This document shows, in pieces, positions 46,010 through 56,039 of a stretch of DNA of 64,000 nt; position 1 is the stretch's first letter; each line of letters begins with the position of its first letter. The notes beneath the pieces were generated by a model. That model was not told the origin of the DNA. It saw only the letters and a list, made by a program, of their open reading frames with translations, and made no database searches. Where the stretch lies: NCBI GenBank assembly GCA_028583605.1, contig CM053327.1, positions 44,504,059 to 44,568,058 on the forward strand, in the 5' to 3' direction. Made by a program: the position numbers and the translations under genes. Origin of the DNA: Dastarcus helophoroides. Taxonomy: Eukaryota; Arthropoda; Insecta; Coleoptera; Bothrideridae.

Positions 46010-48470
46010 TGAGCTAACATAATGCTGAACTCAGATTGAACTGACGTGACCTTGACTAATGTGACCTTGAATTCACGTGCCTTGATCTTCCGCGGCCCCA
46101 ACGACGCGTGACCTTGAATTCGTGTGACCTTAAACTTATGTGACCTTGAATTCGTGTGAGCTTGAACTCGCGTAACCTTAAATTTACGTGACCTTGTAGT
46201 CGCGTTACCATAAACTCACGTGACCTTGAACTTTCGTGACCTTCAATGTGTGTGACCTTCAACTCGCGTGACCTTAAATGCGTTTGACCTTGAACTCACG
46301 TGACCTTGAATGCGTGTGGCCTTGAACTCACGTGACCTTGAATTCACGTGACCATGAACTCACGTGATCTTGAATTCACGCGACCTTGAACCCACGTGAA
46401 TTTGAATCCACGTGACTCTGAGATCACGCGGTCTTGAGCTCACGTGATTTAAGCTCTTATGATCTTGAGTTCGTGTGATCCTGAATTCATATGATTGATT
46501 GTATGACATCGAGATCAAGTAACTTTTCACAGGTTGACCCTGACCTTCTGCGACTTTGATCTATGTAACCTTGAACTCACGTGACCTTGACCTCTTACGA
46601 CATTGATAGCAGGTGACCTTACACTCACGCCACCTTGGATCCACGTGACTCTATAAACACGTCGCCCTCAGTTCACGTGATTTAGACCGCCATGATCTTA
46701 AGCTCGTGTGATCCTGAATCCACATGATTGATTATATGACCTTGAGATCAAGTGACTTTTCACTGGTTGACCCTGACCTTCCGCGACCCTGAACTCACGT
46801 GTCTTTGAACCCGCGTGACTCCGAGATCACGCAGCCTTGAGCTCACGTGATTTAAACTCCCATGATCTTAAACTCGTGTGATCCTGAATTCATATGATTG
46901 ATTGTATGACCTTGAGATCAAGTGACTTTTCACTGGTTGACCCTGACTTTCTGCGACCTAAAATAGGTGACCTTGAGCTCGCATGACCTTAACCTTTCAC
47001 GACCTTGATTGCACTGATTGACTCTGTCCTTCCGCGACCTTGACCTACGTAACCTTGCATTCACGCGACTTTGAATTCTCGTGTCCTTGAATTCACACGA
47101 CCTTGCACTCACGTGACTTTGAACCCGCGTGATTCCGAAATCACGCGGCCTTGAGCTCACGTGATTTAAACTCCCATGAGCTTAAACACGTGTGATCCTG
47201 AATTCATATGATTGATTGTATGACCTTGAGATCAACTGACTTTTCACTGGTTGACACTGACCTTCCGCGACCTTAACATAGGTGACCTTGAGCTCGCATG
47301 ACCTTGACTTTTCACGACCTTGTTTGCACTGGTTGACCCTGACCTTCCGCGACCTTGACCTACGTAACCTTGCATTCACGCGACCTTGAACTCACGTGTC
47401 CTTGAATTCACACTTCCTTGAACTCACGTGACTTTGAACCCGCGTGACTCCGAAATCACGCGGCCTTGAGCTCACGTGATTTAAACTCCCATGATATTAA
47501 ACTCGTGTGATCCTGAATTCATATGATTGATTGTATGACCTTAAGATCAAGTGACTTTTCACTGGTTGACCCTGACCTTCCGCGACCTTAACATAGGTGA
47601 CCTTGAACTCGCATGACCTTCACCTTTCACGACCTTGATTGCACTGGTTGACTCTGACCTTCCGCGACCTTGACCTACGTAACCTTGCATTCACGCGACC
47701 TTGAACTCACGTGTCCTTGAATTCACACTTCCTTGAACTTACGTGACTTTGAACCCGCGTGACTCCGAGATCACGCGGCCTTGAGCTCACGTGATTTGAA
47801 CTTCCATGATATTAAACTCGTGTGATCCTGAATTCATATGATAGATTGTATGACCTTGAGATCAAGTGACTTTTCACTGGTTGACCCTGACCTTTCGCGA
47901 CCTTAACATAGGTGACCTTGAGCTCGCATGACCTTGACCTTTCACGACCTTGATTGCACTGGTTGACTCTGACCTTCCGCGACCTTGACCTACGTAACCT
48001 TGCATTCACGCGACCTTGACCTACGTAACCTTGCATTCACGCGACTTTCAACTCACGTGTCCTTGAATTCACACGACCTTGCACTCACGTGACTTTGAAC
48101 CCGCGTGACTCCGAAATCTCGCGGCCTTGAGCTCACGTGATTTAAACTTCCATGATATTAAACTCGTGTGATCCTGAATTCATATGATAGATTGTATGAC
48201 CTTGAGATCAAGTGACTTTTCACTGGTTGACCCTGACCTTCCGAGACCTTAACATAGGTGACCTTGAGCTCGCATAACCTTGACCTATCACGACCTTGAT
48301 TGCATGTGATCTTAAACTCACGTTATCTTAGATCCACGTGACTCTGAGATCACGTAGCCTTAAACTCACGTGATTTAATCTGTTACGATTTTAAGCTCGT
48401 GTGATCCTGAATTCATATGATTCTGATGTGACCTTGAGATGAAGTGACTTTTAATTAGTTGAATTCGCAG
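46010..48470. repeat. GTGACCTTGA / CACGTG motif array, with higher-order units near 310 bp
   Basis: About 2.4 kb of a degenerate 14-16 bp phrase such as GTGACCTTGAACTCAC. By eye I count roughly forty GACCTTGA words and about thirty CACGTG hexamers. Superimposed on this, a longer phrase (GTGATCCTGAATTCATATGA, then GACCTTGAGATCAAGTGACT) recurs near 46475, 46708, 46888, 47191, 47505, 47821, 48170 and 48402, spaced 180-350 bp and mostly 303-316 bp. The reverse complement TCAAGGTCA is the extended half-site of orphan nuclear receptors (FTZ-F1, ERR). CACGTG is the bHLH E-box. Frames rich in Arg and Ser are artefacts. Confidence 0.85.
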
Positions 48471-48519
48471 ACACAATATGATGGCCCTCTGCAAGTGGAT
48501 TGAACTTAAAAGAAGATAC

Positions 48520-49995
48520 CTAATTTAAATTTGCAATTTTTATAGTTTTTTTTCTAAAAATAATAAATTCGAAATTAATACTATTTCGAAAAATTATGAC
48601 TTTTTGTTCGAACTTTATGATTTTATCTTTAAATTTGAATATTCAAATCGTTTAAATATTCAAAATTTCTAGAAAAGTTGGATATTTTAAGAGATTTATG
48701 TTTCATTTTTGTTTTTTTTATTTTTTGAGAGAATTTTTAGGAAACAAGCAAACTATCAAAAGAATTTCAAAATTTAATCAAAGAATTTCCACAAATTTTT
48801 ATTTTGGACACAAAATTTTGACGAATGTTTGACCTCTTTTTCGAGAATCTTAAAGCTGCGAGATATGAAGAAGAAGTCGAACGTTTAAGAACTTCTTTTC
48901 CAAAAGATCGAATTGTTTTGAAAATATGACAATTTTTTTCTAAAATTCTTAGTCCATTCCACCAAAATTAATTTTTTTAACAAATTATGAGGGAATCTTA
49001 ATAAAAAAGTTGAGAAAAATATTTTTGGGGATTTTGAGAAAAACATTTTTTGATTTCTTGTAAATTCGACGTCTTTACTGAATGATAAATTTTGAGATTT
49101 GGAAATTGCGATTTGTTTTCTTAAAATTAGAATTTTTCTGAAAACAGGGTCTTTTCGCAGAATTAGAGCTCTGAAATGTTTGACCTTTTTCGAATTTTGG
49201 ACATTTTTCGAGTGTTTAAGAAAGGTGTTTTGGCTTACTGAAAATTCTGAATTTTCAATATTTATACAATTTTAAAATTGGTCTTTCGAAATTCGTTTTC
49301 GAAATTCGTTTTCGAAATTCGTTTTCGAAATTCGTTTTCGAAATTCGTTTTCGAAATTTGTCTTTCGAATTGGTCTTTAGCAATTGGTCTTTCGAAATTA
49401 CCATTGTATTCTCAATTTTTCAGTTTTCTTTTTAATACTGAATCTTCTTCATGGTAGACCCTTATTGACCGGAAATATTATGTTTTTTTCAATTTATTTA
49501 ACATTTCTTCGGCCCATAAAAATTTAAATATTTCCAAACTGGGCCGAAGAAATGTTAAATAAATTGAAAAAAACATTGAATCTTTACTTGAAATTTTTAA
49601 TATTTTTTAAAAAATTTAATCTTCATCTCGAAATTGCAGCGTATTATTTAAAAATCGTGAATCTTTTTTAATTAACTGTTCTTTTTTAATTTTTTTTTAA
49701 ATTTGATTCCCTATAATTTCAATTTGTTAGTCGAAATTTATCTTGTTCTCCAAATATTGACTTTTATCCCAAAATTTGGTATTTTCTGCTTTCGACGTTC
49801 CCATTTAAAATTGAATTTTTTTCTGAAGATTTTGACTTTTCATTAAATTCGTTTATTTTTCTAAAATTGCATCGAAATTCTAATACAAAACTTAAATTCG
49901 GTAAATAATATTTTTAGAAAATTTTGAAAAATAGATTTCTTATAAATTACAAGAATATAACAAAATTTAAATGAAGTAAAAATTTAGAATAAAAT
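48520..49995. repeat. AAATTTCGA-type AT-rich sequence with a 13 bp minisatellite
   Basis: General degenerate composition as elsewhere. At 49285-49362 about six near-perfect copies of TTTTCGAAATTCG follow one another, showing how the block can arise from short-unit slippage. Confidence 0.65.
49480..49576. repeat. Perfect 37 bp-arm hairpin with 23 nt loop
   Basis: The arms 49480-49516 and 49540-49576 are exact reverse complements (core ATTTCTTCGGCCCA facing TGGGCCGAAGAAAT). The 97 nt length is in the range of a pre-miRNA, but perfect pairing is more typical of a recent snapback duplication or a small MITE. No further copies were seen in the window. Confidence 0.6.
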
Positions 49996-50476
49996 ACGAC
50001 TGAGTAATGTGTATTTTGATTTAAAAACCACACGAACTGGGCAGATCGAATTTACAGATTAAGGTCGAAATTTCGAGAAAGAGCCAAACTTTAGGAAAAA
50101 ACCTTTCGAAAAATTTCAACTAATGTCGAAATTTCGAAAAAGTGGAAATGTCAAAAAAAAGACGAAATTTCCAAAAGTCAGTTTTTGCGAGAAAAAGGGA
50201 TAATTTTCAGAACAAGTTGAAATTAGGTAATACAAAATTGCAGTTCTTTTACCTAAATTTAACTAGTTTTGGAAATTACCACTTTTTTCTCACAAAAACT
50301 GACTTTTGGAAATTTCGTCTTTTTTTGACATTTCCACTATTTCGAAATTTCGACATTAGTTGAAATTCTTCGAAAGGTTTTTTTCTAAAGCTTGGCTCTT
50401 TCTCGAAATTTCGACCTTAATCTGTAAATTTGATCTGCCCAGTTGATGTGGTGTTGAAGTCAAAATACTCAGTCGT
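49996..50476. repeat. 480 bp near-complete palindrome
   Basis: From ACGACTGAG (49996) to CTCAGTCGT (50476) the sequence folds on itself: GGGCAGATCGAATTTACAGA pairs with TCTGTAAATTTGATCTGCCC, and AAAAGTCAGTTTTTGCGAGA with the matching right side, down to an 18 nt loop near 50231-50248. Scattered mismatches show some age. If transcribed it would give a long double-stranded RNA. Confidence 0.7.
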
Positions 50477-50589
50477 TTTTTTGGCAATGAATTTTTCAAA
50501 ATGGTTGTTGCCCCCCCCCCCCCACCATTGAAGGAAATCCTGCCAACGTCCATGGGAATGTCCAGGGAAAGAGTTTGGTTTTTTTGCCA

Positions 50590-53340
50590 CATCTCAATTC
50601 ATAATAATTAGGTTGAAGAATTTCAGGAAATGCTGAAATGTTTTAAAGATAAAACGAGTTCTTAATTAAAGAAAGGAGTACTAACATTGAGATACCACCA
50701 TTAATTAGAGGAATTTCCATGGGCCATTCGCAATACAATTTCAAGTTTGCTTGAATGAAATAATCAGCAATTTAAACGTTAATGCATTAATATGTAAACC
50801 TGTCATTACAAAGCTCCTCATATCGAAGCAACTATTTAATTAGCTTTGATTTATTATATTTGGTACTTATTGGCTTATTAGTACAACAGATTAAAATTTC
50901 AATCGGCCACTGGTCTTACTATTACTTAATCGAATATAAAATGAAATAGGGGCCTTATTTGTTGTTGCCCAACTTGATTTTTTTTCGCGCTGCGTTACAG
51001 CAAAAATAGCTAAATAGTCTTGTCATGCCAACCAAATAGTAAAGTAAAAGTACTTGCACCAGCGCGGTCAACACCACATTCAAATAAATATGTCACAACA
51101 TTTTTTTTTCCTCGACGTTTTAATATATTTAAAGCAGGTTTAATAAGACAAAATTGCACATAAAGCTGGTGTTAAGATATGCTATTTCGTAGTTTTGCAT
51201 TTTGATGTTGTAAGAATTGGGAATGTTCGCCTGAGGAAACCTACAATTAGAAATCGAATGTGAATTGTTCAGATGAAGTAGCTTGGAACGGTACAGTCGG
51301 AGGTGGGGAATAACAAACGATCAACCGCCCGCACTAACGTCCTTGTCAAGGATATCAACTGCCACTTACCGGAGCCGCTGACCCATCGTACATTTTCCGC
51401 CATCTGTGGGATCTTCACCCAACCATTAGTAGGGGACGGACGGCCAATGGTTTAAGGACAAAAAAAAAATGATTTTCTCATTAGATTACATTCACATAAA
51501 TTTAATCTCATATTATATATTGCTAAGTTGTTAGCAATTTTATCTCAATCGGTAATTCACATGACAAATGTAATCCCATAAATCTGAAAAAGTAACCATA
51601 AATTTAACCCAATCTTGTCGGGAATATTTTATAATTTATTAAACTTCTTTATTTAGAAATGTTACATCTAACGTAATATGCTGGACTTAATTAAGTGCCT
51701 CGTTATACATCGAGTCAAAGTAATGTATAATAGTCGATATGTATGTACGTGTGCGATTCTTTTGTATCAAACGAAATTACTTTCATTTTGCAAAGGTTAA
51801 AAATATGGCTAACAAATTACTTAGAACTGGGTTGAGTAACACTTGTACCAAAGATGCTCAATAACGGTTGTAATTAAATGTTTTGTTCAGCAATAGTTCT
51901 GTCGGATGAATGCATTCACTTTCATCACCATAATACGCCAAAATATTTGATGACCTAGATTGGATAACAGGTTATTCAATAGCGTAATGATTAAGCTATC
52001 ATTTTGCACGGTTATGGCTTTTTTATTGAATATTGTTTTTAACGCAAAAAAAAAAATTAGGAACGCAATGGTACTGTGCTGAGTGTTAGTAATATTTATT
52101 AAATTTCATCAAATTTATTTTGTTTGACATATTTATTCATATTATTTTTTAATCTGCAAATATTGTGTTATAAAATGTTGTAACATAGCGTTAGCTTGAT
52201 TTAGTCTTTTATTATTATTCACGTTGCTTTCTATGCATTTTCATTGCATTTTTGTCAGATATTAACAGTATTACATATTTATATGCAAGATATTCAATGT
52301 CACAGTACGATTTTCAACATGTAAGGTATAGACGAAGAATGGTTTCAAAGATACTTTTCATTAAAAAGTAATATCTTTTATAGGGTGATTTTTTACGCGC
52401 GCGTCGGCAACCAATTAATGAAGGGATGGTAGCAAAGGGGACGAGGTGTAAGTAGTTTTCTTATAGCCGTAACTTCCACAAAAGAAAACGTTGTATAAAC
52501 ATAAAGGTGCCAACCCTTTTTATTGATAAGGTATTACCGCGCACCAAGGGCTGTACTCTCCCGCATGAAAGCGGTTCCTGGCGGCCTAATTTCTTCCTCA
52601 TCAGTTAATATGAGGAAAAAAGTCGACTACCTTCGCCCACGTCTTGATCATCAACACCCGAACACTTCGACTACCGCTAAATAAAAGCATTGTCATGTCA
52701 TTGAAATAGTGGAATACGATGATTTCTAGCGGTAGCGTATTTGTGTAGTCCCAATTTGAGTTCGCACAGTAAATTTCGATGCTTCACCCCGCATATTAGG
52801 GGAACATCTTGAAGTTATCGCAACATAGCGCCTCTCCTATCCCTTCTAAATGCCTAAGACTTCAATGCGGAAATTTTATCGCGTAAGCAGTGCAGTATTG
52901 TCAAAAAATCTACTGTAAAGCGGCTTAGGAGATTTGTATTATTGTATCCCGCGGACAGTCGTGCCAAAAATCGAGTAGTGGTAGTTTACGTCTCACAATG
53001 CTCTAAAAACTGTTTGCTTCGATTACTGCCATTGAACTACTTTAATATTCTTAGATAAAGGTTATTGTTTGGGCCTCCATTAGGCCTCTTTTTCCATGGA
53101 AATTGTTAGTGCTCTAATTCTCTATTTTAAGAATTTATGTATCTCGTTAATTCAAGACTTCGTCAAAGAAAATAACATTTCTTTTTCTTCGAAAACTGAC
53201 AAAACTTCAACATATTTGCATAAATAAATCGCCAAAGAGTAGAAGTGATCATAGAAAACAATCAATAGGTCAGGCCCGTAACCAGGAATTTTTTTCGGCG
53301 GGGGGGGGGGGCTGCGATCCTTCTGCTAAAACTACCTAGT
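50590..53340. other. Largely unique region
   Basis: The least repetitive part of the window apart from its ends. It holds a poly(C) run just before it (about 50511-50523), the candidate first exon at 51370-51403, a partial inverted 161 bp family unit at about 52772-52850 (ATTTCGATGCTTCACCCCGC), and a poly(G) run at about 53299-53311 following CCAGGAATTTTTTTCGG, a phrase often found at eroded repeat ends. Confidence 0.45.
51370..51403 (-). other. Possible first coding exon with consensus splice donor
   Basis: Read on the minus strand, ATGGCGGAAAATG starts at 51403 and encodes MAENVRWVSGS plus one base. It is followed directly at 51369-51364 by GTAAGT, the consensus 5' splice donor. Upstream (51410-51445) the sequence is GC-richer and contains CCAATGG-type and CCGTCCGTCCCC words, as in housekeeping promoters. 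The next exon would lie at lower coordinates; none was found. The exon is very short, so chance is possible. Confidence 0.25.
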
Positions 53341-53371
53341 CTTTGTTTGCGTTTAGGTTAGAGCTAAGAAC

Positions 53372-53545
53372 AACAAAGGTTGCTATAACGCGTTTCGACA
53401 ACCAAGCTGTTATCTTCGGAGAGATAGATAGAGCTAGAGCAACCTTTGTTGTGTTTTTTAATCTTTCTTGGTTTCAGGAGACAAGTTTTGTATTTCAATG
53501 TTTGAAGATAACCAAGAACCAGTCCGTTCCACCAAAAAAAAATCG
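53372..53545 (+). mobile_element. Family 1 retroposon, copy O, with poly(A) end
   Basis: The left arm is truncated (starts ACAACAAAGGTTGC), with a hairpin in minus orientation (CCGAAGATAACAGC, TTG, GTTGTC, GAAAC). A short AGATAGATAGAGC centre follows, then the right arm, the tail CCAAGAACCAGTCCGTTCC and nine adenines. Confidence 0.75.
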
Positions 53546-54278
53546 AATGATAATAGTTTGTTGGGAAAATTGTTATAGACCCAAAAACCTTATGACTTAC
53601 TAATGTAAATACCACTCCCTTAAGAGAGAACAAATAGAGGGCGAGAACAAAAGGGAGAAATGAAAATTAAGCCTTTTCGTTTCCATCTGAAGATTTCTTT
53701 TGTCTTAAAATTGTTGTCACTGTTTTGTTGAAAATTGAATTTCCAGGAATTTGAAAAAGTAACTGACAGCAGACGCAAACGTAACTCCAAATGAAATGAC
53801 TGCGAAACAAAACATCAAAAAATATGACCAAGTAAATGATGGACAATATTTAAGAATAACCCATTAAAGAAAAGGGTTATTTTCAAATATTTTAAACACA
53901 GTGGGCATTGACACACTTAAGGAGTAACTGCTACTGCATTTTTATACTTTTTTTTGCATAATATGTTGACTGATCCACTTATTTGAGTTTTGCTTTCTTT
54001 ATTATAATTACTGACGGCAATTAAGTTTTGACAAATGACCAATTAAATTAAATTAAATTAAGTTTGTTGCAACATTATTTTTGCAACTTCTAAATTCCAA
54101 ATGAACAGAATGAATGTCACACGATCGCAATAAAAATAGATTATTCCCAGGAATTTCTTCTTAACTTTTGTTAGGGTGAAAAAAAATTATAATGAATGCT
54201 TCGCCAAATAGTCAAAATTGCCTAAAATTTGCGCAAAAAATGTCAAAATATGCAACTTTAAATACCAAAGCTGTTAAT
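53546..54278. other. Unique AT-rich sequence
   Basis: Nothing recognised beyond a short AATTA-type run at about 54041-54062. Confidence 0.4.
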
Positions 54279-54500
54279 TTAAACAAATTTGCTTCTGATT
54301 TAAATAATTATCCTTTTATTTTTAAACAAATTTTCTTTTCTTTTAAATAGGTTTGATTTTAATTTGAACAAATCTGTTATTGGTTTAAATAAGTGTGATT
54401 CTAGTGTAAACAAATTTGTTTCTAATTTAAGCAGGTTTGCTTCTAGTTTGTACAAATTTGCAGAGAGTTTGAGCAAATTTGATTCCAATTTTAACAAACT
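54279..54500. repeat. Degenerate 21 bp minisatellite, heptad-like when translated
   Basis: About ten units around AATTTGTTTCTAATTTAAGC or its variants. Read on the minus strand it gives a 65-codon frame (54497-54300) of heptads like NLLKLEA, which would form a leucine-zipper-like helix. Because the period is three times seven, any such minisatellite can give this. There is no other sign of a gene. Confidence 0.5.
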
Positions 54501-54599
54501 TCTAGAATATGCCTACCCAAATTTAGATGTTTCTCTCGAAATTTGGGTCCCAAAATCTGGTGTACAAATTTCACAATTTTCTGTTAAAATTTGTATTTC

Positions 54600-55755
54600 A
54601 TTTTAATGTGTTTTTCTCGAAATTTGAACTTTTTTTTTAAAACTTTTTAAGATTTTTATTCTCAAATGATCTAGAATTTTTCTATAAATTGAATGGTGAT
54701 TAGAGTCGAAATTGTAAGTAAAACAAAATTAAAATTTTTATTAAAAAAACTCTTCAAAGGAAGCTTAATTAAAAAAAAACTCTTTTTTGCGACTGTAATC
54801 GTGAAATTTTTGACATTTTTCTTAAAATGTTTGAAAAAAAAATTACATAATTTATGGATATTGTTCCCGACTTGTTTCAGACTGATTTCAATGTTTTTTT
54901 TTAATTTACCTTTAATTTTCACTTACTTTTTTCTTCTCTAAATTAATGTTTCATTACAAACTAAAAAGTTTGTATTTTTTTTAATTAATTTTGATTTTAT
55001 TTTCGATATTTCATCTTTACTTACATTTCATTTTTATAAATAAATATTTAGATTTTTGTTATAATTGTAACAAGAAATTCTGAGATTTTTGTTATAATCG
55101 TACCAAGAAATTTTGAAATATATTTTCCGAAAATTCATGTGCAAATTCATAACTTTACTCATACATTTCTTGTTTTAAATTTCTTACTTTTGGTCCGTTC
55201 GATTTTTTTTTTAAATTGCAGCTTTTTTAAAATGTCAACGTTTTCAACATTCTAAATTTCTTTAAAATTCTGAATTGCTATATATATCTTGAAATTTTGA
55301 CCTATCGTCGAAAATTCCTCTCCGATCGCAAGGTTTTTTTTATAAATTTTAGGTTTTGTAATTTTTGACTCATTAAAATCTGGATTTTTGTCCAAATTTT
55401 GACTTCTTCCGAATTTTGATTTGGTAAAAATTTTGTTTTTTCATTTCTCCGTTTTTGTTTACTTCAAATATTTTTAAATCTCTCATTTTTTCAAACGAGA
55501 ATTTTCAAAATTTTGACTTCTTTTTAAACTTTGGTTTTTCCACTTTCGATTTTTTTTATAAGAATTCCGATTTTTTCAATTTTAGTTTTAATAAATTCTG
55601 AATTTTGTTTTGTTTTGAGTTTGTTGATCTTAAAATTTCGAAACATTTTCCAAACAGTCGCGATTCGAAAGATTTTTCACAAATTTCACTTTTTTTTGGA
55701 AAATTTCGACCTTTTATTATCAAAATTTTGATATATTTTTTTTTCAAAATATTCG
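54600..55755. repeat. AAATTTCGA-type block (T-rich strand)
   Basis: Words such as TTTTGACTTCTT, CAAATTTTGAC and TTTCGA dominate. No fixed period and no credible gene. Confidence 0.6.
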
Positions 55756-56034
55756 CTTTCGTTTTTAAAAATTGAAATACCGAACTTGTCCCCTGAAACC
55801 AAGAAAGATTAAAAAACACAACAAAGTTTGCTTTAGCGCGTTTCGACAGCCAAGCTGTCATCTTCAGAGAGAAAAGAAAGTTTCTCTTTGAAGATGACAG
55901 CTTGGATGTCGAAACGCGTTAGAGCAAACTTTGTTGTGTTTTTTTAATCTTTCTTGGTTTTAGGGGACAAGTTCTGTATTTGAATTTTTGAAGATAACCA
56001 AGGACCAGTCCGTTCCATCAAACTTTCGTTTTTA
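55756..56034 (+). mobile_element. Family 1 retroposon, copy P: complete snapback form with 12 bp target duplication
   Basis: CTTTCGTTTTTA at 55756-55767 and 56023-56034 brackets 255 bp. In order: left arm (AAATTGAAATACCGAACTTG), the AAAAACACAACAAAG module, a hairpin in minus orientation (55837-55867: CTGAAGA, T, stem GACAGC/GCTGTC, GAAAC), a 20 bp centre, a hairpin in plus orientation (one stem mismatch), right arm, and the tail ending CCAGTCCGTTCCATCAAA. This is the best reference copy of the family in the window. No coding capacity. Confidence 0.88.
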
Positions 56035-56039
56035 TTTTA

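Noticed and set aside
46010..48470. CRISPR-like regular spacing of GTGACCTTGA words
   Set aside because: Spacers are themselves repeats, the units are degenerate, and the DNA is eukaryotic; it is a minisatellite with higher-order structure.
52495..52640. Minus-strand frame of about 46 codons with balanced composition in a GC-richer patch
   Set aside because: No recognisable domain, no splice signals, and the neighbouring sequence contains repeat remnants; more likely an old repeat.
52669..52735. Small hairpin (CTACCGCTA facing TAGCGGTAG)
   Set aside because: Arms of only about nine bases with a long loop are expected by chance at this scale.
54300..54497. Leucine-zipper protein gene
   Set aside because: The heptads come from a degenerate 21 bp minisatellite; no flanking coding sequence supports a gene.
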